A DNA stretch of 64,000 nucleotides from Ardenticatenaceae bacterium (GTDB lineage Bacteria; Chloroflexota; Anaerolineae; Promineifilales; Promineifilaceae): assembly GCA_020634455.1 (NCBI GenBank), contig JACKBQ010000001.1, forward strand, positions 2,480,001 through 2,544,000, read 5' to 3'. This document shows, piece after piece, positions 8,790-16,890 of the stretch. The number at the start of each line of letters is the position of its first letter. Positions within the stretch are counted from its first letter, which is position 1. The notes under the pieces are model-generated. The model did no database searches and was not told the DNA's origin. It saw nothing but the letters and a program-made list of their open reading frames with translations. The position numbers and the translations under genes are program-made.

Positions 8790-10544
8790 TTGAGTAAAAA
8801 AGAATTTCGCGTTGAAAACGAGTATGACTACAATCGCAGCGGCCCTCTCCGCTGGATTTTGTCCCATGTGCTGCGCTATCCGTGGCTGCCGGTTTTGGTA
8901 ACGGCCGCTTCCATCATCAACAACTTTGCCGCCAGCTTTGTGCAGGTGTTCATTGGCCGTGCCTTTGACCTGATTAGCACCCCTGGCTGGGTCACGACGG
9001 CGCTGCTGGGCGTGGCGCTGTCTGTGTTTGGGGCGGTGGCGGCGCAAAGTGCGTTGGGCATTGCCCGCAACTATGCCAATGAATACATCGCCCAGCTCAT
9101 CGAGCGCGACAGCCGGGATGAGCTTTACATCAGCTTGCTGGGCAAAAGCCAGACCTTCCACGGCCGTCAGCGCATTGGCGACATCATGGCGCGAGCGACC
9201 AATGATGTGCGCTCGCTCAACATCATGTTTAGCCCCGGTGTGATGCTGCTGGTGGATGGTCTCATGGGCATCGTTGCGCCCATCATTCTGATTGCCACGC
9301 TGCGGCTGGAACTGCTGCTGGTGCCTGGTATCTTCCTGGTTCTGTTTACAATCACCGTGTGGGATTATGCCCGACAGCTCAACCCTGTTAGCGAAGCGAT
9401 GCGGGGACAGTTTGGCACGATGAACGCGGGATTGGCCGAATCTATTGGCGGCATCGAAGTGGTGAAAGGGAACGCCCAAGAGCAGCAGGAGATTCAAAAT
9501 TTTGTCACCGACGCCGGGCGATTCCGCGATTATTTTGTGCAGCAGGGCATTATTCAGGCACGCTACTTGCCGCTGTTGGTCTTTAGCTTGTGCTTGGGCG
9601 CAGGTTTTTTCCAGGCGATGTGGCTGTGGCGGGCAGGCATGCTGACGCTGGGCGAGGTAGTGACGTTCATGGGGCTGTTTGGCATTTTGCGCTTCCCGAC
9701 GTTCATTTCCATCTTCTCCTTCAATTTGGTGCAGATGGGCATTGCCAGCGCTCGCCGCATTTTGGAGCTGGTGAACGACGAGACGGACCTGGACGAAAAC
9801 GAGGGTGGGCACCAGGCCGAAATTAAGGGTCGTGTTCAGTTTGAAAACGTGTGTTTTGGCTATGAGGGCGAACCGGTGCTGGATGGCGTTAGCTTTACGG
9901 TAGAGCCGGGGCAGACGGTGGCGATTGTGGGGCAGACTGGCTCTGGCAAGACGACGCTAACCCGGCTAATTAACCGAATTTTTGATGCGGGCAACGGCCG
10001 TATCCTCGTCGATGGCCACGATGTGCGGGAGTGGAGTCTGGAATCCCTCCGTTCGCAAATCTCCACGATTGAGCAGGACATCTTCTTGTTTTCGCGCACG
10101 CTGGCAGAAAATATCGCTTTTGGCGTGCCGGATGCAACGCAGGCCGAGATTGAGCAGGCGGCCAAAGAAGCCCAGGCGCATGAGTTCATCACCAGCTTCA
10201 ACGAGGGGTACGAGACGGAAGTGGGCGAGCGCGGCGTGACGCTGTCTGGCGGGCAGCGCCAACGCATCGCCATCGCCCGCGCCTTCCTTACCAATCCGCG
10301 CATTCTCATTTTGGATGACAGCACCAGCGCCATTGACAGCGCTACGGAGGACCAGATTCAGCAGGCGATGCGGCGCATCAGCCGCCAGCGGACGACGTTC
10401 CTCATCACCCACCGTCTGTCACAGATTCGCTGGGCGGACAAGATTTTGGTGTTGAGCAACGGCCGTCTCACCGACCAGGGCACGCATGAAGAACTACTGG
10501 TTCGCAGCCCCGCCTACCAGCGCATTTTTGCTCGGTATGATTGA
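8790..10544 (+). CDS. ABC exporter half-transporter, degenerate-site subunit
   Basis: About 584 residues. An N-terminal six-helix ABC exporter domain (about 20-310) is fused to a nucleotide-binding domain (about 350-580). Walker A is G-Q-T-G-S-G-K-T-T, the signature is L-S-G-G-Q-R-Q-R, and the switch histidine lies in L-I-T-H-R-L. Walker B reads L-I-L-D-D-S-T-S-A-I-D: the catalytic glutamate is aspartate, as in the degenerate-site partner of heterodimeric exporters such as TM287/288 or BmrCD. GAGG at 8781-8784 sets the TTG at 8790; a TTG at 8775 is the longer alternative. The partner is the gene at 12110. Probably a multidrug or lipid exporter; substrate unknown. Confidence 0.9.
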   Translation: MSKKEFRVENEYDYNRSGPLRWILSHVLRYPWLPVLVTAASIINNFAASFVQVFIGRAFDLISTPGWVTTALLGVALSVFGAVAAQSALGIARNYANEYIAQLIERDSRDELYISLLGKSQTFHGRQRIGDIMARATNDVRSLNIMFSPGVMLLVDGLMGIVAPIILIATLRLELLLVPGIFLVLFTITVWDYARQLNPVSEAMRGQFGTMNAGLAESIGGIEVVKGNAQEQQEIQNFVTDAGRFRDYFVQQGIIQARYLPLLVFSLCLGAGFFQAMWLWRAGMLTLGEVVTFMGLFGILRFPTFISIFSFNLVQMGIASARRILELVNDETDLDENEGGHQAEIKGRVQFENVCFGYEGEPVLDGVSFTVEPGQTVAIVGQTGSGKTTLTRLINRIFDAGNGRILVDGHDVREWSLESLRSQISTIEQDIFLFSRTLAENIAFGVPDATQAEIEQAAKEAQAHEFITSFNEGYETEVGERGVTLSGGQRQRIAIARAFLTNPRILILDDSTSAIDSATEDQIQQAMRRISRQRTTFLITHRLSQIRWADKILVLSNGRLTDQGTHEELLVRSPAYQRIFARYD

Positions 10545-10548
10545 TTGG

Positions 10549-10575
10549 GAGATTGGAGACTGGAGATTAGAGATT
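10549..10575. repeat. Left arm of the inverted repeat flanking the Fic gene
   Basis: A 27-nt arm beginning GAGATTGGAGACTGG. It matches the reverse complement of 12066-12092 at 26 of 27 positions. It sits 5 bp after the stop codon of the first ABC gene. Confidence 0.8.
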
Positions 10576-10622
10576 GGGGTAGAATCTTTGACACTGTTTT
10601 GTGGTGACAAGGAGAGTGTTAT

Positions 10623-11960
10623 ATGGAACTGAATGAGCTTCTTGAACAAGTTAATGAGCTAAAATCTGAAATTGATGCTTTGCGCCCCATTGATGCGGCA
10701 CAGGAACGGCGCATTATGCAAAAGTTCCGCCTGGATTGGACGTTCCATTCAAACTCGATTGAAGGGAATAGGTTGACCTATGGTGAGACGAAAGCTTTTT
10801 TGCTGCATGGGATTACCGCCCAAGGTAAACCATTCCGTGATTATTTGGACATTAGGGGTCACCACGAAGCGATTGATTTCTTGTTAGCTTTTGTAAGGCG
10901 AGAAGAACCCCTAACTGAAGCTGATGTGCGTGAACTCCACAAGGTTATTTTGGTTGAGCCTTATCAAGTTGAGGCTCGAACGCCGGATGGTCACCCTACA
11001 AAACGAACGATTCATCCCGGCCAGTACAAAACGATGCCGAACCATGTGGAAACCAGCACTGGCGAAGTTCACTATTACGCCACACCAGAAGAAACCCCAG
11101 CCAAAATGGCTGATTTAATGGCCTGGTATCGTCGGGAAATGGACAAAAGCGACCTGCATCCGCTGATTTTGGCGGCGACTTTTCATTATCAGTTTGTGGT
11201 CATTCACCCGTTTGATGATGGAAACGGCCGTATGGCCCGTCTTCTCATGAATCTTATCTTCATGCAGGCTGGGTTTCCCCCCGTCATCGTCCGCACCGAA
11301 GACAAAAACAACTATCTTCTAGCCCTTGAACAAGCCGACACAGGTGACCTGGAACCCTTCATTGTTCACATTGGCAATGAGCTGCTCAATTCGCTCAATC
11401 TATTCCTTCGCGGCGCAAAAGGCGAAATTGTTGAAGAGGATGATGACATTAGAAAGAAGCTCGATCTATTGGAACGAAAAATCGAGAACTACGATATTCA
11501 AGCTAAGGAACAAGAAACGCTGCGACATAAAAACAAAGAAAGATTTATACGGCAAGACTTAAAAAAACTTCTAACAAAACTAATGGGTCAATTAAGTGCA
11601 TTTGATCGATTTTTTAAGGAACGGAAATGCATTGCTGAGATATCTGGTTCTATTCCTGACGTGAAAATTCAAAATAATGATCTAAATCCATTGATTGACA
11701 GCTTATTACAAGGTGTTCATCGGAACATACTAATCATTTTGTTTTGTACATGGCAAGGTTTCAATTCGGAAAGCTATGCAGGGTATTCCTTGAATGTGGA
11801 GTTAGAAATCAATTTACTAATGGAAAGTTTCAAAATTCAAGGGGAAGGACTAGCCATTGAAGGGCTGTTTACCCAACCCTTGGACGAAGATGTGGTAAAG
11901 GATTTTTCGGTCCAATTTGGAGAAAAACTTTATTCCAAAATAGAAAACCTTTTTTCTTAA
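10623..11960 (+). CDS. Fic domain protein (probable AMP transferase)
   Basis: A 445-residue Fic protein. The active-site loop H-P-F-D-D-G-N-G-R (about residues 194-202), followed by M-A-R, fits H-x-F-x-D/E-G-N-G-R-x-x-R. The family usually transfers AMP to protein hydroxyls. An N-terminal inhibitory helix is present: S43-N-S-I-E47-G48 fits S/T-x3-E-G/N, so this is an auto-inhibited class II enzyme. Residues about 260-445 are charged and coiled-coil-like (K-K-L-D-L-L-E-R-K-I) and then unrecognised. That 3' half is visibly more AT-rich than neighbouring genes and has no ACGGCCGT. Codons for N-G-R in the active site coincide with an ACGGCCGT. The gene separates the two subunits of an ABC exporter and is bracketed by an inverted repeat, suggesting insertion. 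Confidence 0.9.
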   Translation: MELNELLEQVNELKSEIDALRPIDAAQERRIMQKFRLDWTFHSNSIEGNRLTYGETKAFLLHGITAQGKPFRDYLDIRGHHEAIDFLLAFVRREEPLTEADVRELHKVILVEPYQVEARTPDGHPTKRTIHPGQYKTMPNHVETSTGEVHYYATPEETPAKMADLMAWYRREMDKSDLHPLILAATFHYQFVVIHPFDDGNGRMARLLMNLIFMQAGFPPVIVRTEDKNNYLLALEQADTGDLEPFIVHIGNELLNSLNLFLRGAKGEIVEEDDDIRKKLDLLERKIENYDIQAKEQETLRHKNKERFIRQDLKKLLTKLMGQLSAFDRFFKERKCIAEISGSIPDVKIQNNDLNPLIDSLLQGVHRNILIILFCTWQGFNSESYAGYSLNVELEINLLMESFKIQGEGLAIEGLFTQPLDEDVVKDFSVQFGEKLYSKIENLFS

Positions 11961-11968
11961 TTCCTCTG

Positions 11969-12027
11969 GCTGTGGCCGGTGTCCTCACCGTGCCACCTGG
12001 CGGCGCGGTGAGGACACCGGCCGCAGC
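11969..12027. terminator. Strong hairpin after the Fic gene
   Basis: A 22-bp stem with one G-U type mismatch (11969-11990 with 12006-12027), loop 15 nt, very GC-rich (GGCCGGTGTCCTCACCG). It begins 8 nt after the Fic stop codon. No T tract follows, so it may be a dispersed repeat or an mRNA-stabilising structure rather than an intrinsic terminator. Confidence 0.5.
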
Positions 12028-12065
12028 ACTTGGATTGTTCTGTGAGATTGGATGTTAACAACCAA

Positions 12066-12092
12066 AATCTCCAATCTCCAGTCTCCAATCTC
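12066..12092. repeat. Right arm of the inverted repeat flanking the Fic gene
   Basis: Reverse-complement partner of 10549-10575 (26 of 27 matches). It ends 17 bp before the start codon of the second ABC gene. Confidence 0.8.
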
Positions 12093-12109
12093 TCCGCAAG
12101 GAAAAAATT

Positions 12110-13948
12110 ATGGGATTCATTTTAGATGGACTAGACACTGAAGATTATGACCGCAGTTACTCGGACCGGGAGCTGTTGGGGCGGATTGTGGGGTATTTTC
12201 GGCCGTATTCGCGGCAGATGGTGCTGGTAGCGGCGATGATCACGCTGAATTCGGTGGCAGGCACAGCTGGGCCCGTCATCATTGCCAAGGCGATTGACCT
12301 GATTGCCGCAGACCCCACCACGCGCACGATGTTGCTGCTGGCGGGCGGCGTCTCGCTGATGGGCGCGTCGGCGTGGGTGTTCAACTTTATCCGCCAATAT
12401 TTTTCGGCGCGGATTGTGGGCAACGTGGTCTTGCAGCTGCGCGAGGACGTGTTTGCGGCGACGATCAACCACGATTTGTCCTTTTACGACGAGCATCCGT
12501 CGGGCAAGGTGGTAAGCCGCGTCACGTCTGACACGCAGGATTTTGCGGCGGTGGTGGATTTGTCGCTGAATTTGCTGAGCCAGGTGCTGCTGGTGGTCAT
12601 CCTCACCGGCTGGCTGTTTAGCATCAACGTCTGGCTGACGCTGATCCTCATCGGCATGACGCCGCTGGCGGTGGCGATTGCGTTGAGCTTCCGCAGCATT
12701 GCCCGCCGCGTCACGCAGGACGCCCGCCGGGTGACGGCCAAAATCAACGCGCAGATTCAGGAGTCGGTCAGCGGCATCATCGTGGCCAAGGGGTTTCGGC
12801 AGGAAGGGGCGATTTACGACTCGTTTAAGGCCAACAACATGCAAGGGTACGGCGTGGGCGTGCGACGCGGGCTGGTGCTCATCTCCATTTTCCCGATTAT
12901 GGTGATTGCTTCGGGGATTGGTACGGCCGTTCTAGTTTACTCTGGCGGGTTGGCGACCCTGCCCGATTCGTTTCTGGGCGGGTTGGCCGGTTTGTCGCCG
13001 GGGGATTGGTATTTGTACATGCAGGCGGTCGGCTTTTACTGGTTCCCCATGACCAGCATCGCCTCGTTTTGGAGCCAGTTTCAGGATGGGCTGTCCGCCT
13101 CCGAGCGCGTCTTTGCCCTGATTGATCTGGAGCCAAAAGTGCAACAAACTGGAGCCAGCCAGGTGGCGGGCGGGCTGCGCGGCGAAATTCGCTTTGAGAA
13201 GGTGCATTTCAGCTACACCGACAAAGAAACAGTGCTGCCGGAATTTTCGTTGACGATTGCGCCGGGGGAGACGGTGGCCCTGGTGGGGCACACGGGCGCG
13301 GGCAAAAGCTCCATTGCCAAGCTGATTAATCGGTTCTATGAGTTTCAGGACGGCCGTATCCTGGTAGACAACCACGACATTCGCACGCTGGACCTGGGCA
13401 GCTATCGCCAGCAAATTGGGCTGGTACCGCAGGAGCCGTTCCTCTTTTCCGGCACCATTCGGGACAATATTCGGTACGGCCGTCCCGAGGCCGATGACGC
13501 GCAGGTGTTGGCCGCCGCCAACCGGATTAGCCAGGGAGAGTGGCTGCGCGGCCTCAGCCAGGGGCTGGACACGGATGTGGGCGAGCGGGGCAGCAACCTC
13601 TCGATGGGGCAGCGGCAGCTGGTAGCGATGGCCCGGGTGCTGCTCAAAAATCCGGCCATCTTCATTTTAGATGAAGCCACCGCGAGCGTGGACCCCTTCA
13701 CCGAGACGCAAATCCAGGAAGGGCTGGACGAGGTGATGCGCGAGCGCACGGCCATTGTCATTGCCCATCGGCTGAGCACGGTGAAAAATGCGGATAGGAT
13801 TGTGGTGATGGGGAACGGCCGTATCATCGAAGAAGGCACCCACGCCAGCCTCATGGCTGACAGCGGCCACTATGCCGATCTGTACAACACCTACTTCCGG
13901 CATCAGTCGCTGGATTACATAAATTCACTGGCTGTTGAGTTGGATTGA
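12110..13948 (+). CDS. ABC exporter half-transporter, catalytic-site subunit
   Basis: A 612-residue fusion of an ABC exporter membrane domain (about 25-340) and an ATPase domain (about 370-600). Walker A is G-H-T-G-A-G-K-S-S. Walker B keeps the catalytic glutamate (F-I-L-D-E-A-T-A-S-V-D), and the switch histidine lies in I-A-H-R-L-S-T-V. The signature is altered to L-S-M-G-Q-R-Q. This pairs logically with the first subunit: its intact Walker B would meet the partner's L-S-G-G-Q, while its L-S-M-G-Q faces the partner's Asp-containing Walker B. The sequence thus predicts a heterodimer with one active and one degenerate site. SD AAGGAAAAA precedes the ATG. Confidence 0.9.
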   Translation: MGFILDGLDTEDYDRSYSDRELLGRIVGYFRPYSRQMVLVAAMITLNSVAGTAGPVIIAKAIDLIAADPTTRTMLLLAGGVSLMGASAWVFNFIRQYFSARIVGNVVLQLREDVFAATINHDLSFYDEHPSGKVVSRVTSDTQDFAAVVDLSLNLLSQVLLVVILTGWLFSINVWLTLILIGMTPLAVAIALSFRSIARRVTQDARRVTAKINAQIQESVSGIIVAKGFRQEGAIYDSFKANNMQGYGVGVRRGLVLISIFPIMVIASGIGTAVLVYSGGLATLPDSFLGGLAGLSPGDWYLYMQAVGFYWFPMTSIASFWSQFQDGLSASERVFALIDLEPKVQQTGASQVAGGLRGEIRFEKVHFSYTDKETVLPEFSLTIAPGETVALVGHTGAGKSSIAKLINRFYEFQDGRILVDNHDIRTLDLGSYRQQIGLVPQEPFLFSGTIRDNIRYGRPEADDAQVLAAANRISQGEWLRGLSQGLDTDVGERGSNLSMGQRQLVAMARVLLKNPAIFILDEATASVDPFTETQIQEGLDEVMRERTAIVIAHRLSTVKNADRIVVMGNGRIIEEGTHASLMADSGHYADLYNTYFRHQSLDYINSLAVELD

Positions 13949-13976
13949 GAAAATTCGGTTGAGAATTGAGACACGA

Positions 13977-14018
13977 ATAAAAAACGGCCGTTTCTTTGCC
14001 TGGAACGGCCGTTTTACA
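13977..14018 (+). terminator. Terminator built from two ACGGCCGT copies
   Basis: AAAACGGCCGTT (13981-13992) and AACGGCCGTTTT (14004-14015) form a perfect 12-bp stem with an 11-nt loop. The stem itself ends in four T on plus and is A-flanked, so it can act as a short intrinsic terminator for the ABC gene. Confidence 0.65.
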
Positions 14019-14115
14019 ATACCGGTTTCCTCTGGAAAAAGTTGAATTCACCCCCGAAATTCATTTATGATAGGTAGCAATCGAACATGCAGGGACCTGT
14101 TAGGAGGTAAGAAAA

Positions 14116-16701
14116 ATGGAACCTGAATTCAACTACCTTTTTGTCAGTGATTTCCACATTGCCCTTGGGCAAGACCCATTCACTAAAGTTTATCATCCAC
14201 GAGAAGATTTTCTATATGATGCTGAGTTCTTTCGCTTCTTGCGTTGGGCAGATAAGAACCGTGAAAACAACGGCCGTTCCTGGGAATTAGTTTTTGTTGG
14301 CGATTGCTTCGATTTTTTACCAGTAGAGCTGGCTTGGTACGATGAATATCAACAAATCTACGATCAACTTTCCCGCTCCCTGGCTCAGCCAAATGCCAAG
14401 CGGGCGCTTGAACCCTGGTACGACTTCTTCAACCTAAGCACCCTGCCCGATGATGTGAAAATTGATTTACTTTCCCATTTTGTCAAGCCAAATCTGCTGG
14501 AGTTCACAACCGTTGGCAGCGATGAAATACGGCCGTTTCTGAAAAAAAGGCAACAACTTCGAGACGCTGATGATAGTTATGAGTACGAGGAATTAGCTGG
14601 AGACCCACAGTTTGATGAAGATGCTAGCTTCGAGGATGTTGCTGGCGTGCCAGAAGAAACACAGATAGACGATTCACCTGAGCCAGAAAATCCCTATTGG
14701 GAACACTGGGAAAGCAAGTTGAAGCTGGATGATCGTCAAGCGGATATGTTGAGAGGGGCCGATGAATACGCAAATGAGCACGACCTTGTTTTGGTTCCCC
14801 CAGCGCTAACCCAGGCAATTAGCCCCCCTGACCAAAACGAAGCCGCAGCCTTACGCAAGAGCAGCTTTATCGCCCTGAAAAGCATACAAACCGCCCCCCA
14901 TCGCTTACCGCAATTTCGCCTACGCAAAAATGCCCGCCTAACAGATTTGCAATACCGTATGCTGACAGAAGAAAAGATGAGCCTGGAAAAACTCTATTTC
15001 ATTTATCGCGGACACCAAACTTTTTTTGAGGCTCTGGCCTGGTGGATAGCGCGAGGACATAAATTGGTCATCTTACCAGGCAACCACGATCTTGAAATAG
15101 CCTGGCCCAAAGTCCATCAGCGCTTTAAAGACCTCATTTATTACAGCTTTCAAACAAACCAGAAAAAATGGTTAGCCGAATCACCCTCTAAAAATGGTAC
15201 AGACCCAGATGCATCTCCACAAAATGATCAAAAATCATTTCTGGAACGCATCAACTATCACGGCTGGTTCTACTATAAAAAGGGTGTTTTCTTTGCTCAG
15301 CATGGCGCTCAATACGACAATCTCAATGGAACCATCAATCTGCTTAACCCTTACCAAACACGGGAACCAGACCCTGACAAACGAAAGCTCAACCAGGCAT
15401 TCGGCAGTCTTGGCGTAGCCACCTTTGTAGCCCACATGGAAGACCAATTTCCCCAGTGGGAAAGTGAGGGCAGCTATTCTGTAACGCTAACCCGGTTGCT
15501 CAAAGAGCATCCCTGGCGCACAGCACGTTTGATCGGGGCCAACGTATGGTCATTTGCCCGGTTAAGCTGGTACCAGTTTCGAGATACTGGCGGGTTTCAC
15601 CCAAATTTGGAACAGCAATTGCCAACTCGGGCTGAAATTCAAGAATATGGGCAGCGTTTTGGCATAGATGAAACGGTTGTCCAACAAATTTATTGCAGTT
15701 GGGATCCACCCATGTTTAGTTTGGGTTGGTTTAGAATTGCGGCCCTGCTAGGGCTTAATCTGCTGGGCATCGTTTTTTGGGTCGTTAATTTGGTACTCAA
15801 AGCTATAAATTGGCTTTTCCATCCAAGGGGCGGCCTGGTGTTGGCGGCCACCCTGCTACTGTTCCTACTATTCTTGCCTGGCGCTGCCGAGTTTTTAGGC
15901 AGCCTGACTGGCATAACAGATGGCTGGAAAAATAGTACGCTGAACCAGGTGCTAAACATACCTGCGGCTGGTTTGCTGATTGGGCTCATGCTCCGAGCCT
16001 TCTGGTCCGGCATTGCGGATATTGTGCAGCAGAAAAAGGCTGCGAAGAATGAAAAATTCTTCCAGCTCGTTTTTTATCATGACTACATTTTTGAGGGGGC
16101 CAAAGGCGTTTACAATATTTTCCGAGCCAACAAAGTTGACCCGGCACCTCGTTACTACATCATGGGACACGATCATCATCCTGGCAGAAAGCGGTTAGGC
16201 TATAGCCCCGGTTATGACGGCTATGATTTTACATTTTTCAATACAGGCTCCTGGTTAACCTCTTTTGAGAGCAATAGTATTCGGCGGCTGCGTACCGGGG
16301 GGGTGGACAATGAATTCACCTTCCTCAAAATTTGGGGCCAATCGGAAATTGACGATCCCTTTGTTGATGGTGCGTTGGACTATGCGGCCGAACTCATGCG
16401 CTGGAACGATGCAGCTAACCGGGCTGACCCACAAATTACGATTGGCACGCGACAAGAGGAAGCCCAGCCTGTACGTGGCTTTTGGAGTGCCTTGGTTGTA
16501 GCGGTTAGTTTACTGTTCGGGTTTCTCTTGGAAAATTTCTGGCTGTGGAGCTTTCTTGGTCTTGCTCTTGGCGTCACGCTGGCAGTAATTGGACAACTGC
16601 ATCGTATCCGCCACAAGCAAACAATGCCGGTTGCCGAGGATTTTTGGCAAGAAGAATCCTTTGCACCAGGGAGAACAGATTGTTTCTCTGATAGTAACTG
16701 A
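14116..16701 (+). CDS. Large membrane-anchored calcineurin-like metallophosphoesterase
   Basis: An 861-residue protein with a full set of metallophosphoesterase motifs: D12-x-H14 (S-D-F-H), G-D-C-F-D (62-66), G-N-H-D (about 322-325), a metal-ligand His in Q-H-G-A-Q-Y-D (about 396) and G-H-D-H (about 684-687). A very acidic insert of about 250 residues separates the second and third motifs. Two or three membrane helices (about 535-640) are placed before the last motif, and two more lie near the C-terminus (about 790-835). Membrane spans interrupting the catalytic fold are unusual. It could act on a lipid-linked phosphate (LpxH-like or UDP-sugar pyrophosphatase-like chemistry), but this is only a guess. 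GGAGG precedes the ATG by 8 nt. Confidence 0.82.
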   Translation: MEPEFNYLFVSDFHIALGQDPFTKVYHPREDFLYDAEFFRFLRWADKNRENNGRSWELVFVGDCFDFLPVELAWYDEYQQIYDQLSRSLAQPNAKRALEPWYDFFNLSTLPDDVKIDLLSHFVKPNLLEFTTVGSDEIRPFLKKRQQLRDADDSYEYEELAGDPQFDEDASFEDVAGVPEETQIDDSPEPENPYWEHWESKLKLDDRQADMLRGADEYANEHDLVLVPPALTQAISPPDQNEAAALRKSSFIALKSIQTAPHRLPQFRLRKNARLTDLQYRMLTEEKMSLEKLYFIYRGHQTFFEALAWWIARGHKLVILPGNHDLEIAWPKVHQRFKDLIYYSFQTNQKKWLAESPSKNGTDPDASPQNDQKSFLERINYHGWFYYKKGVFFAQHGAQYDNLNGTINLLNPYQTREPDPDKRKLNQAFGSLGVATFVAHMEDQFPQWESEGSYSVTLTRLLKEHPWRTARLIGANVWSFARLSWYQFRDTGGFHPNLEQQLPTRAEIQEYGQRFGIDETVVQQIYCSWDPPMFSLGWFRIAALLGLNLLGIVFWVVNLVLKAINWLFHPRGGLVLAATLLLFLLFLPGAAEFLGSLTGITDGWKNSTLNQVLNIPAAGLLIGLMLRAFWSGIADIVQQKKAAKNEKFFQLVFYHDYIFEGAKGVYNIFRANKVDPAPRYYIMGHDHHPGRKRLGYSPGYDGYDFTFFNTGSWLTSFESNSIRRLRTGGVDNEFTFLKIWGQSEIDDPFVDGALDYAAELMRWNDAANRADPQITIGTRQEEAQPVRGFWSALVVAVSLLFGFLLENFWLWSFLGLALGVTLAVIGQLHRIRHKQTMPVAEDFWQEESFAPGRTDCFSDSN

Positions 16702-16755
16702 CGTTGTGATGGGGTCAGATACGGCCGTATCGTATTCATCAATGAGCCCACTGAA

Positions 16756-16773
16756 AAAACCACAGATTTCGCA
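16756..16773. repeat. Dispersed repeat fragment AAAACCACAGATTTCGCA
   Basis: This 18-nt string recurs exactly at 20141-20158. It sits in the spacer between the phosphoesterase and the convergent PBP gene and looks like a fragment of a dispersed intergenic repeat. Confidence 0.55.
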
Positions 16774-16890
16774 TCCTGGTAAATTTGCGTCTTTGTGCTT
16801 TTGCGTGAGTTTTTTCAGTAAAGCCACCAATTATTTCAGACCAGAATGTTAGCGATTATTGACCAGAATGGTATCCAAAATCGCGTACCG

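Noticed and set aside
8742..9812. 356-codon minus-strand frame opposite the first ABC gene
   Set aside because: Gln/His-rich shadow of the exporter coding region.
10549..12092. Insertion sequence around the Fic gene
   Set aside because: Inverted repeats are present but no transposase and no target-site duplication could be seen, so only an inverted-repeat-bracketed cargo is claimed.
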